NCBI GenBank assembly: GCA_032158295.1
Contig: CM063255.1
Span: 10,382,094 to 10,446,093 of the forward strand
Direction: 5' to 3'
DNA: 64,000 bases
Source: Pycnopodia helianthoides
Lineage: Eukaryota > Echinodermata > Asteroidea > Forcipulatida > Asteriidae
Below the pieces are notes generated by a model, which was given only the letters and a program-made list of their open reading frames with translations, was not told the origin of the DNA and ran no database searches. Position 1 is the first letter of the stretch, and the number at the start of each line of letters is the position of its first letter. Below, piece after piece: positions 38,064 to 50,250 of this stretch. A program made the translations under genes and the position numbers.

Positions 38064-38984
38064 TCCGCCCCATTGTACGCCCCACAATGGTGATTGTGCG
38101 GGCCTGGTTAGTGCATGTAGTTATGTAACACTATGGTAATACATGTACCCAGTATAACTAGAAATTTACTATTTTTCACTACAAACACAAGGCGTAAGTG
38201 GATAACGTCATCGTTTGCAAAGCTTCCATATTATAATTGTTGTTATCAACTACTGTATAGAATGTTTGATCAAGTTATTTGTAAAAAATGTTAAGTTTTG
38301 AACAAAAACATAAACTGGAACTTTTTGCCAAAGGTATAAGTTAACTTTTATGACTTCATCGATATTCCAAGTGTCAAAATGTCATTTCATATACAGAAAA
38401 ACATTTCAAAATGCCATTTCTTATTGACATAATAGCTGCAATCATGGCTTTTGATTGTATTTCGCTTTAACTTCCAGTTTGAACCGGTAAGACAACGTAC
38501 AAAAATGGGTCACATCTGTGTGATGTTTCTTCGGTTTTTGAAAAGCTTTCCCCATTTAATTGTAAAAATGAAAAGCAAAATATTGCTCTTATGAACTTTA
38601 TTAAAACTATTATGGTTTAGTTTATATTTATTTTAATTTTTTATTAATTCAAACGGAACAGCCAAAATAATTATTGTACAACTAAAATGATCATTAAACA
38701 AAGTCAAGATGGAGCAAAAAAATCAGGGACCTATAACAACAGGTCCCCAGTTACAAAGTGTGTACAAAACCAATGGGAGCTGTTGCCAAAAAGACAATAG
38801 GAGGTCCCCGATTGCAGCCCAGGTAGCAAGCCCATATTGAACCCATATGGGAAATATCTGGGAGATATCTGGGCCATATAGGCGGGGGCCAACCCATATG
38901 ATACCCATATGGGGCCCTTATGGGTTTAGATTATGGGGATCATTCCCATATGGGTCCCATATGGGAAAACATGGGCTAACCCAT

Positions 38985-39735
38985 GTGGGCAAAATATGCA
39001 GTGTCCCATATGGGTATCATATGGGGAAAACACGGGCAATCCCATATGGGCAGAATATGCAGTGGCCCATATGGGTATCATATGGGGAGAATATGGGCAA
39101 TCCCATATGGGCAAAATATGCAGTGTCCCATATGGGTATCATGTGGGGAAAACATGGGCAATCCCATATGGGCAGAATATGCAAAGGCCCATATGGGTCT
39201 CATATGGGGAAAACATGGGCAATCCCATATGGGCAAAATATGCAAAGGCCCATATGGGTTTCATATGGGGAAAACATGGGCAATCCCATATGGGCAAAAT
39301 ATGCAAAGGCCGATATGGGTTTCAGATGGGCTAAATGAGGGCAATCTCATATGGGCAGAATATGCAGTGGCCCATATGGGTTTCAGATGGGGAAAACATG
39401 GGCAATCCCATATGGGCAAAATATGCAAAGGCCCATATGGGTTTCATTTGGGGAAAACATGGGCAATCCCATATGGCCAAAATATGCAAAGGCCCATATG
39501 GGTTTCAGATGGGCTAAATGAGGGCAATCCCATATGGGCAGAATATGCAGTGGCCCATATGGGTATCATATGGGGAAAACATGGGCAATGGGAAGAATGT
39601 GCAAAGGCCCATATGGGTAGCAAACGGGGAAAATATGGGCACTCCCAAATGGGCAGACTATGCAAAGGCCCACATGGGTTTCATATGTTTAAATGTGGGC
39701 AATCCTATGTGCAGAATGTGCAGGGGCCCATATTC
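38985..39735. repeat. 61-bp tandem repeat with CCCATATGGG palindromes (about 12 copies)
   Basis: Units start cccatatgggtatcatatgg and continue gggaaaacatgggcaatccc, atatgggcaaaatatgca. Spacing between successive 'cccatatggg' starts is 61 (39005, 39066, 39127, 39188, 39249). Frames of 60-268 codons run through it in several phases only because the repeat lacks stops; they are not genes. Confidence 0.9.
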
Positions 39736-41760
39736 AGTTCAATTCAATTCAATAAACATTTATTTCGGTATTGCCCTCACATGACATAATACATCTTTGG
39801 TGTTTCATAATTATTAACAGTGACAGTTATAAACAGTAGCCAAAGTTATTAACAAGTCAGAAGGGCAAAACTTAGGATTGGGTGAAGCCTTGGCTTTTGT
39901 ACCCAAACCTATTGACAGACTAACACAGCATAAGACTCACAAAGACAAGGGACTACTAGGACAGAGGAACCAATGTAGGTGTACCAACAATATACCAAAA
40001 AGCAAGCTATAAAATAATTATAATGAATATGCATTGAGTAGTAATTGTTTTAGTTTTTTGAAAATATAGGTAGAGTGATTGCAGATTTAACAGAACCATC
40101 CAAATTATTCCAGTATGTAACACCACGTTGAACAATGCTGTTTTTATACATTGAGGTTCGGTTACGAGAAACAAAGAGATTTTTCTTTGTAGTGCTTCAA
40201 GTTTTGTATGAATGAATGCTAGTAGTTAGAGTAAAAAATGAGCTAAAACAAGGTGGTAATGCATTACTCATGTACTTGTACATAAATTTACCTAATTTCA
40301 AATGATAAAGATCATTAAATTTTAATAATTTAAGATTACAAAATAATGCAGCAGTATGATCAAGAAAACCAGCGTTACAAATTATTCTAACAGCTCGCTT
40401 TTGTAAAGTAAGAAGCCTATTACATTGTGTAAATAAACCACCCAAGTAAGAATTGAGTAACTTAAATAGGGAAGAACAAAACAATTATATAAGTTAATAA
40501 GACATGGCTTGGTAAAAATTTCTTTTGATGATTAATTATACCAATATTCTTTGATATTTTACTCGCAACATCATTGTTATGACTTTTCCAAGACAAATTT
40601 TTATCAATTCTTATACCAAAGAATTGAGCACTTGTTACTCTTTCACTATGAAACACTTCGTCTTGAAAATGGAGCGAAATCCCTTTTTCTCCTTGAAATT
40701 GCAAATTATTCCTGTTCACCTTGTTTTCATGGAGTTCTTTTCTAACTAGCCAGAGCCTGTAAGTGTTCCCATTTCGTTTTCACTTTGCTGTACTGCTCAA
40801 AACAGCCCAAGGCTCTTTGGGTGTCTGTTTAAAGTGTGGTTTAATTCAAGGAGTGTTCACCAAGTTTTCAAGGTGTCCTTGGTATGAACATGGAGGTATG
40901 AATACAACTGGATAGATAACTGTTGAATGAGGGGAATTCAACCTGATAGATGGTTTAATGGTCAGCCATTAAGGTTCACCTTGTTTCAGGTCACCAGTAC
41001 ACTGGTTAGCACAGTGTGGATAGACATTTGGAGTAGAACAAGATAGCATGGCTAATCACCCCAATGAGACTATGGAGTGGGGGAAAGTGGGAAATGACAT
41101 TCCAGAGAATAATCTACCAATTAAAGATTTCTAGGCTGGGATGCAGAGCACTCCCTGAAATCAGGGTGAAATTCATTCAGGCCAGTAATGGTCTGGAGAC
41201 TCTTTTTTCAATTCCCTTAAGGATTAAAGCATTTCACTAAGATTTCACGGTGGTTTCTCAGCAAAGACTTTCATAGTGTTTGTAGGTCAGTTCCATTGAA
41301 GACTAAAGACACAGATTGGATATATTTACGTTGTCTTGGACAACATATCATATAATTTGTTTTGAGTAGATTAATACGCAGTTTTTTTAGCAACAAGCCA
41401 CGTACTTATTTCAGCTTTAAGGTTAAGAATAGCTGTATCTACATTTCTGTGGCTGTACACTAAACTTGTTTCATCGGCAAAAAGACAAAATGATATAATT
41501 TTTGATCTGTTACAGATATAATTAATATAAATAATAAAAAGAAGAGGACCCCAAAACAGAATCCTGAGGTACTCAACAAGAAATAGGTTTTTCAGATGAA
41601 TGGACAGAATTATATGAAATAAACTGTTTTCTATTTATAGATAAATAGCTTTTGAACCACTCCAAGGTTACTCCACGGATTTCATAATGCTCTAGTTTAC
41701 GTATCAAAATATCATGATTAATTTGTTTTTGTTATATATTTGGTGTTATAATTTCGTTTT
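39736..41760 (-). mobile_element. Decayed non-LTR retrotransposon (LINE), 3' half, minus strand
   Basis: The 3' end is at 39736 (complement of ttcaattcaattcaataaac, a TTGAA-type tail). Minus-strand frames at 41300-41590 encode reverse-transcriptase sequence: GPLLFIIYIN, then FADETSLVYSHRNVDTA, where the catalytic FADD is changed to FADE. After an unrelated insert (about 40745-41285) come FFGIRIDKNLSWKSH and LPSHVLL (about 40462-40719), then LQKRAVRIICNAGF and FNDLYHLKLGKFMYKYMSN (40197-40484), typical of the LINE C-terminus. Frameshifts and the insert make it inactive. Clade not assigned. Confidence 0.75.
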
Positions 41761-41897
41761 ACTTAATATGTTTATTTTTATAATCTTTGTTTAATAAAAT
41801 ATGTACTGAGGGCCCCCATGGAAAGCAGTGCTGAGCACTGATTGGAGTCTACCCTCATTAAAGATGACATAAATAAATAAATAAATAAATAAATTGT
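41760..41897 (+). mobile_element. LINE-like 3' tail with AAAT repeat
   Basis: Plus-strand segment ending 'taccctcattaaagatgaca' plus (TAAA)n at about 41868-41893, preceded by 'actgagggcccccatggaaa'. This is the look of a LINE 3' end lying tail-out against the minus-strand LINE. No coding sequence is present. Confidence 0.45.
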
Positions 41898-42529
41898 AAT
41901 TCTCTGGACAACCTCGGGTAAAACAATAATGGAAAAGCCCCAAAAGGAATAAGAAATCCTTATACGCAATACCTTGTGGGCAGGTTCATAAAAAGATTCA
42001 TTTGGTTATCCTATATGGGAACGACCTAAGTAAGCTTTGTGGGTAGAATATGCAAATACCCATATGGGTACGATATGGGCAAGACCTGGGCAAACCCATA
42101 TTGGAAATATGCAAATTTGTGGGACAGGGCATTGAGGTAGTGTGTTTTCATTGATAATTATGATAACAATTTAGTGAAATTTAGGTCTGTAGAGTTGTTT
42201 TTGTATTTTTTTGTAAGATATTCATCTATAAGAAAAATACATACATAAACTTTACAGTTAAGCGCTTTCATTGAAAACATGCTAATTAAAATATTTGCAT
42301 TTTTGATTTAAAAACTGGTAACCATGATTGTATTCAGTCTTCAGTTTCTGGAATATATATATAATACATGCCATGTAGATAGGTATATACTTACATGTAT
42401 ACGTCATATCGTAACTGACTAATATTATATAGTTTGTATTTAGCTAATGTAATGTATATTAGTTCACATGTAATTGTTCATATAATTAGACTATTCAATA
42501 ACATTGATTAATTACTTAATTAATAAGGT

Positions 42530-42990
42530 TATCTGGGCCATCCCATATGGGCCCCATATGAATCCCGGGTGCAGGATCTGATGGGGCCCATATGGGATTA
42601 CCCATATTCTGCCCATATATTAGTGGCCCACATTTCCCCCAGATAAATCCCATGTAAAACCCATATGGGACGGCCCATATTTTACCCAGCTGTTTTTTGC
42701 CCAGATGGCACCGGCTGGCCCCATATGGGTTATCTGGGCCATCCCATTTGGGCCCCATATGAATCTTGGGTGCAGGATCCACAGGGCCCAAATGGTTACC
42801 CCATATGGGTCCCATATGTTGGCCCATATGGGACCCTTATGGAACCCAGCTGGGCCCCATATGGGTTATCTGGGCCATCCCATTTGGGCCCATATGGATC
42901 TTGGGTGCAGGATCCACAGGGGCCCAAATGGGTTACCCCATATGGGTCCCATATGTTGGCCTATATGGTCCCATATGGGACCCATATGGG
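42530..42990. repeat. CCCATATGGG-rich tandem repeat, right part of the TIR element
   Basis: About 135-base units with 'gttatctgggccatcccat' (42527, 42728, 42865) and 'gggtgcaggatc'. It differs in unit length from the 61-bp array at the left end but is built from the same palindrome. Confidence 0.75.
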
Positions 42991-44050
42991 CTTGCTACCT
43001 GGGAGGTGTTATACGCACAATATTTGTGCGGTGTGAAGCGAAGTCGCGCACCTTTTCGAATTTCGGACAGTTTCACTTCGGTAAGAGGTTACCGTTTACC
43101 ATAATAAGATCAGGAGGGACGCGCAGGACAGTTAGTCCCCGGCGGTGATTTTTTTTCTCATACCACACGCTGGCTATTGTATACACGCATAAGGTATGGG
43201 CACCTCCCCGGATCCCTTCAAAGTTGACCCCGTAGTAAGTGTGTGGTACTAAAAAAAATGACCCCCCCCCCCGGTGTGTGTGGCCCCCACACGGTAAATT
43301 AATTGAAGGAAGATGATTCAAAAGAGGGCGCTATCAAAAGAAATGTGTACACAATTCGCCTTATGGAGGTACAGAATTTGGGGTAGATTTTCATGCCACC
43401 GTATTCGCAGTTGCACACTTTTGCTAATACCACCACCCATTGCATTGTAAAAACAATATTATCACAATAGATTATATATTTATTTTATTTAAATTATTTT
43501 CAAGTTTCAAGGTACTAGAACAATGATCACAACAAGAACATTAACAATGAAAAGATCACAACGTAGTTACAACTCGTGGTCACATTAGCTGAACAATCAG
43601 GTAACGAAATCGTTTGCAAATCATGCAAAAATCATGTAAATTTTATTAATTTATCTTTCTCATTGCATGGAATGCCCTTTTTAAAAGCAATTTTAAATAA
43701 GTCCAAAATATATATTTTTTAAACCATAATCTTATGTCTCAGGTTTTCAGCATATTGATAAGTTTCGAACTTCTGCGCTTAAGTTTCAATCTATCGCACG
43801 CAAGTTTCAAACTTGATAGCGCCCTCTTTGACAAAAAGTTGCCATTCTATGCTTAAACACTTCCGAATGTGTTTATATCACACGTTTAAACATGGCCATG
43901 TGATGACCCCTCGACCAATCAGAATGGATTAACTGTCAGGTATTTATGAATGAGAGTTTATGATCGCTTTAAAAGTGTCAATGCAGTATTTCAAAAAAAA
44001 AATTATGAGAGGGGTTTCTTGACAAATCGATGGCACCCCACCAATGTCAT

Positions 44051-45029
44051 TTAGTCCTGAACAATTCGGAACACAGCTGCTCCAATTCAGGGAAGACGGC
44101 GCCCTCTATTATGATAGAGTCTCCATTCCACAACTTTGCCAGCTCGATCTTCCAGCGGGCTCTGGTGACTACTCGTATAGGGTGGCGAGACCAGACCATA
44201 AGGGACACGGACTGTAGTCGAGCATGATGAAAGTGGTGATGCTGTGATCATTTGCAATAGAAATCGGTAAGTTTACTTTCGCTAAACACAAACCTACGAC
44301 AATAGTTTTGGCAATGGATTTTGTGCAATTTGTTTGAAAGTTTCTCTTAATACTGATGCAAATACCTGTTGATTTCGATGTCATATCTGTGTTATAGGAG
44401 TTGAAGCAGGCCCGCCGGAAGGTATTTTAAGGGGGGGGACAGGGGCGGATCCAGGATTTTTTAAACCGGGGGGGGGCACAACGGTGATAAGAGGGCAAAC
44501 AAAAAATGGGTGGGGTCCAGGGGCGAAGCCCTGGTGGGGGTTTAGGGGGCAAAGCCCCCTGAAGCTCTGAGCCTTTGGCGTTCTGTGTGGTTAAAAATCA
44601 AGCCTCCATGTGCTTGAAACAGAGAAATAGGCACACTTTTATAGGAAATCAGATCCATATAAATCTTCTAAATTTACTGGAAAATTTACTGGAACATCGA
44701 TGGTAAGGGTCCAGGGGTGAAGCCCCCCGGAAGCTCTGAGCTTTTGGCTTTTTGAGGGGTGAAAAATCAACCCTCCATGTGCCTAAAAGGGGGAAAAGAC
44801 ACCACGCACACTTGTGGCCAATTTTTGAGCAGGCAGATAGTAAAAAAAATAATAATAATAAATAAATAAAATTTAAAAAAAATTTAAAAAAAAAGTGGGG
44901 TGGGCCGGGCCCCCCGGCTCCGGCGGCCATGGTTGAAGTCACTGATACCACTATGAACGAGCAAGCTAACGACAAGCAAAAAAAAACTCTCACAAAACGA
45001 AGAAACAACAGACCAATAAAAAAACACAT
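44051..45029 (-). pseudogene. small minus-strand protein gene, unit 2 copy, interrupted
   Basis: Starts MCFFIGLLFLRFVRVFFCLS at 45029 like the unit 1 gene, but exon 1 is split by an inserted repeat (44405-44938). The donor (ACAG/GTATTT) and acceptor (TTTAG) match unit 1, and KVNLPISIANDHSITT is kept. Small deletions then shift the frame to an early stop (LATLYE). Probably a dead copy. Confidence 0.4.
44405..44938. mobile_element. Inserted G/C-rich repeat in unit 2 small gene
   Basis: Starts near 'caggcccgccggaag' and ends near 'ccggcggccatg', with a likely short target duplication (AGTTGAAG / GGTTGAAG); unit 3 lacks it. Contains 'ggggcggatccaggattttt', a run of G, and 'gtccaggggcgaagccctgg' units. 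The same family, inverted, lies at 46540-47965. Class not assigned. Confidence 0.6.
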
Positions 45030-45227
45030 AAACTTTCAGACAGGCAGGTAACCACAAAAATCAAACAATATCCCCACCTAGAGAGCATCTGAGCAAAAAG
45101 AATTGTATGAACAATAACTAAACATACACCTTTTAAGATAAATAAATGATGATGGGTTCATGCATGATCGAAACATGTCTATTAATTCTGCAATTATAGA
45201 TAAATATACTGATCAAATATATTTTGC

Positions 45228-45592
45228 TTAAAGGCCCTGTACACTATTGGTAAGATCGAAAAACACAAATGTCCACAGATTCACACATAACTTACGTGAT
45301 TTAAAGTAAGTAATGGTAGAAAGGGTTCCTTAAAATATTTCTGTCTAAAATGCTATCGCCTCTGAGAAATGAATAAAACAATAGCTTTTATCGCGCGCGC
45401 GATAATAAACTCGGTGTTTGAAAAACAGAAAACACATAAGGTCTCTTTTCACTATTTTCTCCTTACCTCGATGACCAATTGAGCTCAAATTTTCACAGGT
45501 TTGTTATTTCATGGATATGGTTAATCACACAAAACATGAACTTCGTTTGCGACTGTTTTGTCAGCTCTACCAATCCTGTATAATACCTTTAA
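45228..45592. mobile_element. TTAA-flanked TIR MITE (about 360 bp)
   Basis: Ends TTAAAGGCCCTGTACACTAT and (inverted) TTAAAGGTATTATACAGGAT. TTAA occurs at both boundaries (45228-45231, 45589-45592), and unit 1 shows the empty site 'gcttaaaaggtaggg' at about 29110. TTAA duplication is typical of piggyBac-type insertion. No coding. Confidence 0.8.
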
Positions 45593-45599
45593 AAGGTAG

Positions 45600-46500
45600 G
45601 GCCTGCACTTCATTTGTGAAATGTGTTAACAGTGGAATCCCACACAGTTCAAGCTACCTTTGATACACCTAAATATACATAATGGTGTCAGCTAGCTCTT
45701 CATGAAAGATTATGGATGTGTTTTTTTTCCGCACCATCAGTTTTACTAATTAACAATATAAAGTGTAAAATTTCCTTTGTGTGCTTGTCCCTTTACCGGT
45801 TGATTAAACTTGTTGCCATTCAAATAGTGTACAACATATAGTTGTACAACTATTCCATGGCATTGGAACTGTTGCATAAGGTTTGTGCATGAATGATGTG
45901 TACCATGACCTGTGGAGCTCTATAATTTCATGATTGTGCGGTTGCTTTTATTCGGGCTTAACATTATTCTGACTTGTCAAGGTTTGGTACATGGAGAATA
46001 TTGTGATATGCTTGTGTATCAACATTCGTTTCACTTAATACATGGGTTGGGGGGAAATGAGGTTTGATTGCTCTTTTAAATGTGTTCCTTACGAACGTGT
46101 AGTGACTGGCATTCGGGTTCCTCATGCAGGGATGTCAGGCGCAGATCCTAACTGCCTGCTTAAAAATTAGCCACAAGTGTGTGTTGTGTCTTTTCCCCCA
46201 GCGGCAGGACGGATTTCTTTTTCATCCTATGCCTATCAAATTTGTTTCTTTCTGCCGAAATGAATCTTTCATGATATGTCACTTGTAATTGCTTAGATTT
46301 CCACGATAACATAAGCGTTTGAAACCTGACGTGCCAATTTGTCCTGGATAAATATATTTCATGTCGTTCTGGCATTCAAGTGTAAAGACTACACTTAGCT
46401 TGAACTATACATTTTGAATAAATGAATATGCATAAAACCAGATAATGCAGCGACTATATCCAAACGCAAGATTTGTGGGATTGAAATTTTATTTCAGTAA
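45600..46500. other. Spacer of unit 2, no gene seen
   Basis: Begins with 'gtggaatcccacacagttca' and 'atacacctaaatata', shared with unit 3 (about 58815-58880). The remainder is AT-rich without recognised repeats or conserved frames. Confidence 0.4.
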
Positions 46501-46539
46501 AGTTAGAAGATTGGTATGGATCAGAAGTGCTTAAAAAGT

Positions 46540-47965
46540 GTGTCTATTTCTCGGTTTCAGGCACACAGAGGTTTGATTTTTCACCCCTCAAATTGCCAAA
46601 AGCTCAGAGCTTCCGGTGGCTTTGCCCCGTGGACCCCCAGCGGAGCCTCACCCTGGACCCCACCATCGATGTTCGAAGTTTTTCCAGTGAACTTAGTAGA
46701 TTTATATGGATCTGATTTCTCTGTTTTAGGCATATGGAGGCTTGATTTTTCACCCCTCAAAAACAAAAAAAAGCTCAGGGCTTCCGGGGGCTTCGCCTCT
46801 GGACCCTCACCGGGGCTTCACCCCTGGTCCCCCACTATCGATGTTACAGACAATTTCCAGTAAATTTAAAAGGTTTATATGGATCTGATTTCCTATAAAA
46901 GTGTGTCTATTTCTCAGTTTTAGGCACATGGAGGCTTGATTTTTAACCCCACAAAGGCTCAGAGCTTCAGGGGCTTCGCACCCTAAACCCCGACCGGGGC
47001 TTCGCCCCTGGACCCGGACCCCACCATGAGCCGTAAGGCCGGTGTCAGATGCAATTGTGTCCGCCATGCAATACTGTCCGCTCCGGACACTTTTGCATAT
47101 GCAATCGTGTCCGGGGCTATGCAAAACCGTCCGGCGGACATGTACATGTACATGTATGGGCGTAGGCGAGCGTGCATGCACTGAACGTACGTATGCACAT
47201 GTGCAGCATATTCACGTGTTGCAGCGAATACCCAACGGCCGAAAATTTTGCCATAGCCTACGGGCGGGGGGGGGGGTCCTCTGAGGGCGCTACTTTTTGT
47301 TGTGGTCTGGCTGTATTTCCTTCCTCCATGGGCTGACACACGTTCACGAGTTGTTTTCCATGCAAGTTTTACGTCACAAGATCATACCCAGTTGTTGAAA
47401 ATTACAACCACACTACGTATTGTTGTCACCAAAAAGTAGAAGCACGTACAACAGTAGAAGACAGATTCATGTGCAGTCTTATTGCAGCAACGCGTTAGAC
47501 TATTTTCGATTTCATCACAATCTGTTTTATTTTTTTCGCGGGGAAGGGGGGAGGTTGTTTGCGTAGCGCCTTGTCGCATTGACCTTTCAGAATTTTGTTT
47601 CATAAAAAGTGATTTCGATAAAGTGAAATTTGGGTCTCATGGAAGCATTTTTTTGTAGGGCGTTTAATTTACTGCAAGGACGGTTTTGCACGGGGGCGGA
47701 CACGATTGCATACGCAAATGTGTCCGGGCGGACACAATTGCATTATGCAGCAGTGTCCGGGCGGACACGATTGCATATGCAAAACCGTCCGGCGGACACT
47801 ATTGCATATGCAATAATGTCCTACGGATAGTATTGCATAGAGGACATAATTGCATGCGACACCGGCCGGCGTTTGGACCCAACCTATTGTTGTTTACCCT
47901 CTAATACAAAATCATGGTTGCACCGTTGTGCCCCCCGGTTTAACAAAATCCTGGGTCCGCCCCTG
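46540..47965. repeat. G/C-rich internal-repeat element, inverted relative to 44405-44938
   Basis: Three sub-repeats of about 190 bases each carry 'cacatggaggcttgattttt', 'agctcagagcttccgg' and 'ggggcttcgcccctggaccc'. The right end 'cccccggtttaacaaaatcc' and 'tgggtccgcccctgg' is the inverse of the left end of the element at 44405. It is split by the TIR element at 47040-47868. Frames through it are repeat by-products. Confidence 0.6.
47040..47868. mobile_element. 829-bp TIR element with GGACAC-rich arms
   Basis: Left CCGGTGTCAGATGCAATTGT, right ...CAATTATGTCC-type inverse ending GACACCGG. Both arms are studded with ATTGCATATGCAA and TGTCCGG/GGACAC motifs over 100-190 bases. No transposase frame. 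The target duplication is not clear. Confidence 0.65.
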
Positions 47966-47969
47966 GATT

Positions 47970-50250
47970 TGATAGACTGTTGAAAGCGCAAAATTTTGCG
48001 ATTGCGAAGCGTATAAATGCGGCGTGTGGTCAAGGACCCGCTGGAGGGCCCGGATTATTTTTTTGAGTATACATGCTCTGTGATGCACTTTAGGGCTTCT
48101 TTTGGTCTGTTAAAATATAAAGTTTTTGGAAATTCCTACATGTTTTTAACGTTAACTTTGTTACCATACAACGGTTTGAGACTGCATGTAATAAATAACT
48201 AGTTCAAACTATAGTGTAAAAAATAAACTGCAGTTACGTACACGTAGGCTACATGTAGAAAGCAAAGTCTTTGGCTTTTTTTTACGTGGTGTTTATCTTG
48301 GGTTTTAAAAGCTCAACTCTGCAATCTGGGGCGTTATATGGTTTTATCTTCCTGTTTTTGTGAACTTGATCTCGAGTTTAAAAAAAGAAGAAATCGTCTT
48401 GGGCGCGATTTGCGCGCATCGGCACGATACAGTAGCTTGTGCATGTTGACAGAGAACCCTGGTTAGATAATTTTAATCCATAAAAATGTACATTCAAGAT
48501 ATTTTGTTGCTGACTACAGTCGACACAACTAGCGACAGTATGATTGTTGCAACAGCTTTACACAACACAAGCTTAACAGAGCACAGCAAAACTATTGTGC
48601 CTTTTTATACGTGCCAAGCGGGCTGTCACGGACACTTTCCTCCCACCAGTTCCATGGGAACCTGTTCTTGAATTCCTTTGTCTATAGACCCCTTGCACAA
48701 CGTGCAGTGCAGTGTACTCACATGTGCCCAGTAGACGCCATCTTTACGGGCAAAGTGCATTTTGGCTTGCAGATGCGTCAAGCGCTCAACTTAATAACGC
48801 AGCCGCGTTGTTCACTAACCAATCGTGCAGTGAGTTTTGTAAAATGTGCGCGTGCTGCACGTCGTTCTCTTACGAAACGCATGACTGTTTGTTCCAAACT
48901 GCCCGTAAAGATGGCCATCTTTCTAAACAAGCCAGAAATTACTGTCTTTGCCTCCTTTTTGGGGCATATCGATGACACATGTATTGTTAAACACTTCAAG
49001 ACTTTCTTGCAAAAGGTGTTGTATTATAATTATTAAAATCATTATTATTATTATACACCGTTTTCAAGTTTTTCACAAAGTTATTTTTTCCTTGTGTATA
49101 AGTAAAGGGAAATGTGTCACTTCGTGGAACATTACTCTCTATGGTGTGATCCATTCTGTCACTTCTATAAATCTCACACATGCAAACAATTCATTGTGTG
49201 ACATGGGGTCACACCCACACAAAGATGAAACCGTGCGTCACTTTGGAAAAGCCAGTCCTAATTCATGTACTTTCATGCCAAATGAAAGTAGGTATCAGTG
49301 AATAAACCTGCTAAATATTTACATAACTAAAAAGCTTCAGAAAAATCATATTTCAACCATTGTGTCACTCCGTGATTTATTTCTCAAGTAATTACTCAAA
49401 TGAACATAAGTAAATCCTTACAATTAATTAACATCAAGTTCAAAACCCCCAGGAGACAGAATATGTATTTTTTTGTGATTTTGGGTTAAACAAAGATTTC
49501 TATCTTTGCCTCCTTTTTGCATATTGTTGATACTCGTGCATTTTCAGGATTGCAAAAGTCGATCTATTAATCAAATGTCGTGTGCAAATATTGCTATTAA
49601 AAATCGAAGGTTTATTTTGTGCGCAGCCAAAGTAAAAAATACAATAAAATAAACACAAAATAACTAAAATTCTATATGGAAAATTTGGTGTGAGAGTTTG
49701 TTGATGTTTACTTCGTGCGTTTACTGCTAGAGGAAGTTTCTTCCTCTTGATGGTTTCAGCATGCCTTTTCTTTCAACCGCTGCTCTTCTTATTCTTCTTC
49801 TTCTTACCAACATCAATTGGCATCATCTCAAAACACTGTTTTTTCGTCAAGTATGAAACTTTGTAAAAACTGCAAGGAAGTTGATGACAGTTAATTTACA
49901 AATCAGGTCTGGGTATATTATGAACCTTTCATAGTTGCCCTGGGTAATTGACTCCACTGCAAATTAGACTTGTTACCAGTCCATCCATTGTCGAAGGTTT
50001 TAGCGCCAACCAAATCGTTCGCGACCGCGCTCTATTTATTCTAACCCCCCCCCCCCCTATTTTCTAACCGGATCTACACGATTCACACCACTCAACTTTG
50101 GGGGAAAAAAAAAAAAAAAAAAAAGATTTCCGGTAAAAAACGGAGCAATCACATCCCAGCGGGGTTAATGTTAATGTTAGTTGCTGAGTGAAATATTGGT
50201 GTCAGCTGTTTTGTAGTTTGGAGTAATGAAATATTTTCATAAAACTTTCA
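47970..50250. other. Spacer of unit 2, no confident gene
   Basis: Contains a 16-base perfect inverted repeat GCCATCTTTACGGGCA (48737-48752 and 48900-48915), an ATT-rich run near 49030, a CTT-rich run near 49790, and C- and A-homopolymers near 50046 and 50106. Frames up to 141 codons (48611-49036) overlap the inverted repeat and have no recognisable motif. Confidence 0.4.

Larger units (their letters stand above)
38818..43003. mobile_element. 4.2 kb TIR element with CCCAGGTAGC ends
   Basis: Left end CCCAGGTAGCAAGCCCATAT and right end ATATGGGCTTGCTACCTGGG are perfect 20-base inverted copies. They are flanked by AG on both sides (38816-38817, 43004-43005). The paralogous block A has the empty site 'gattgcaggtgttgag' at 27117. 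Internally it is CCCATATGGG tandem repeat interrupted by decayed LINE sequence; no transposase is visible, so it is non-autonomous. Superfamily not assigned. Confidence 0.75.

Noticed and set aside
38847..39789. Overlapping long frames up to 268 codons in the CCCATATGGG region
   Set aside because: Several frames of the same 61-bp repeat are open at once, with repetitive MGKTWAIPYGQNM-type products. This is expected from a stop-poor tandem repeat and is not a gene.
46516..47339. Frames of 115-124 codons in G/C-rich repeats
   Set aside because: They consist of translated sub-repeats (ASGGFA, SPLK) in an element present in inverted orientation nearby.
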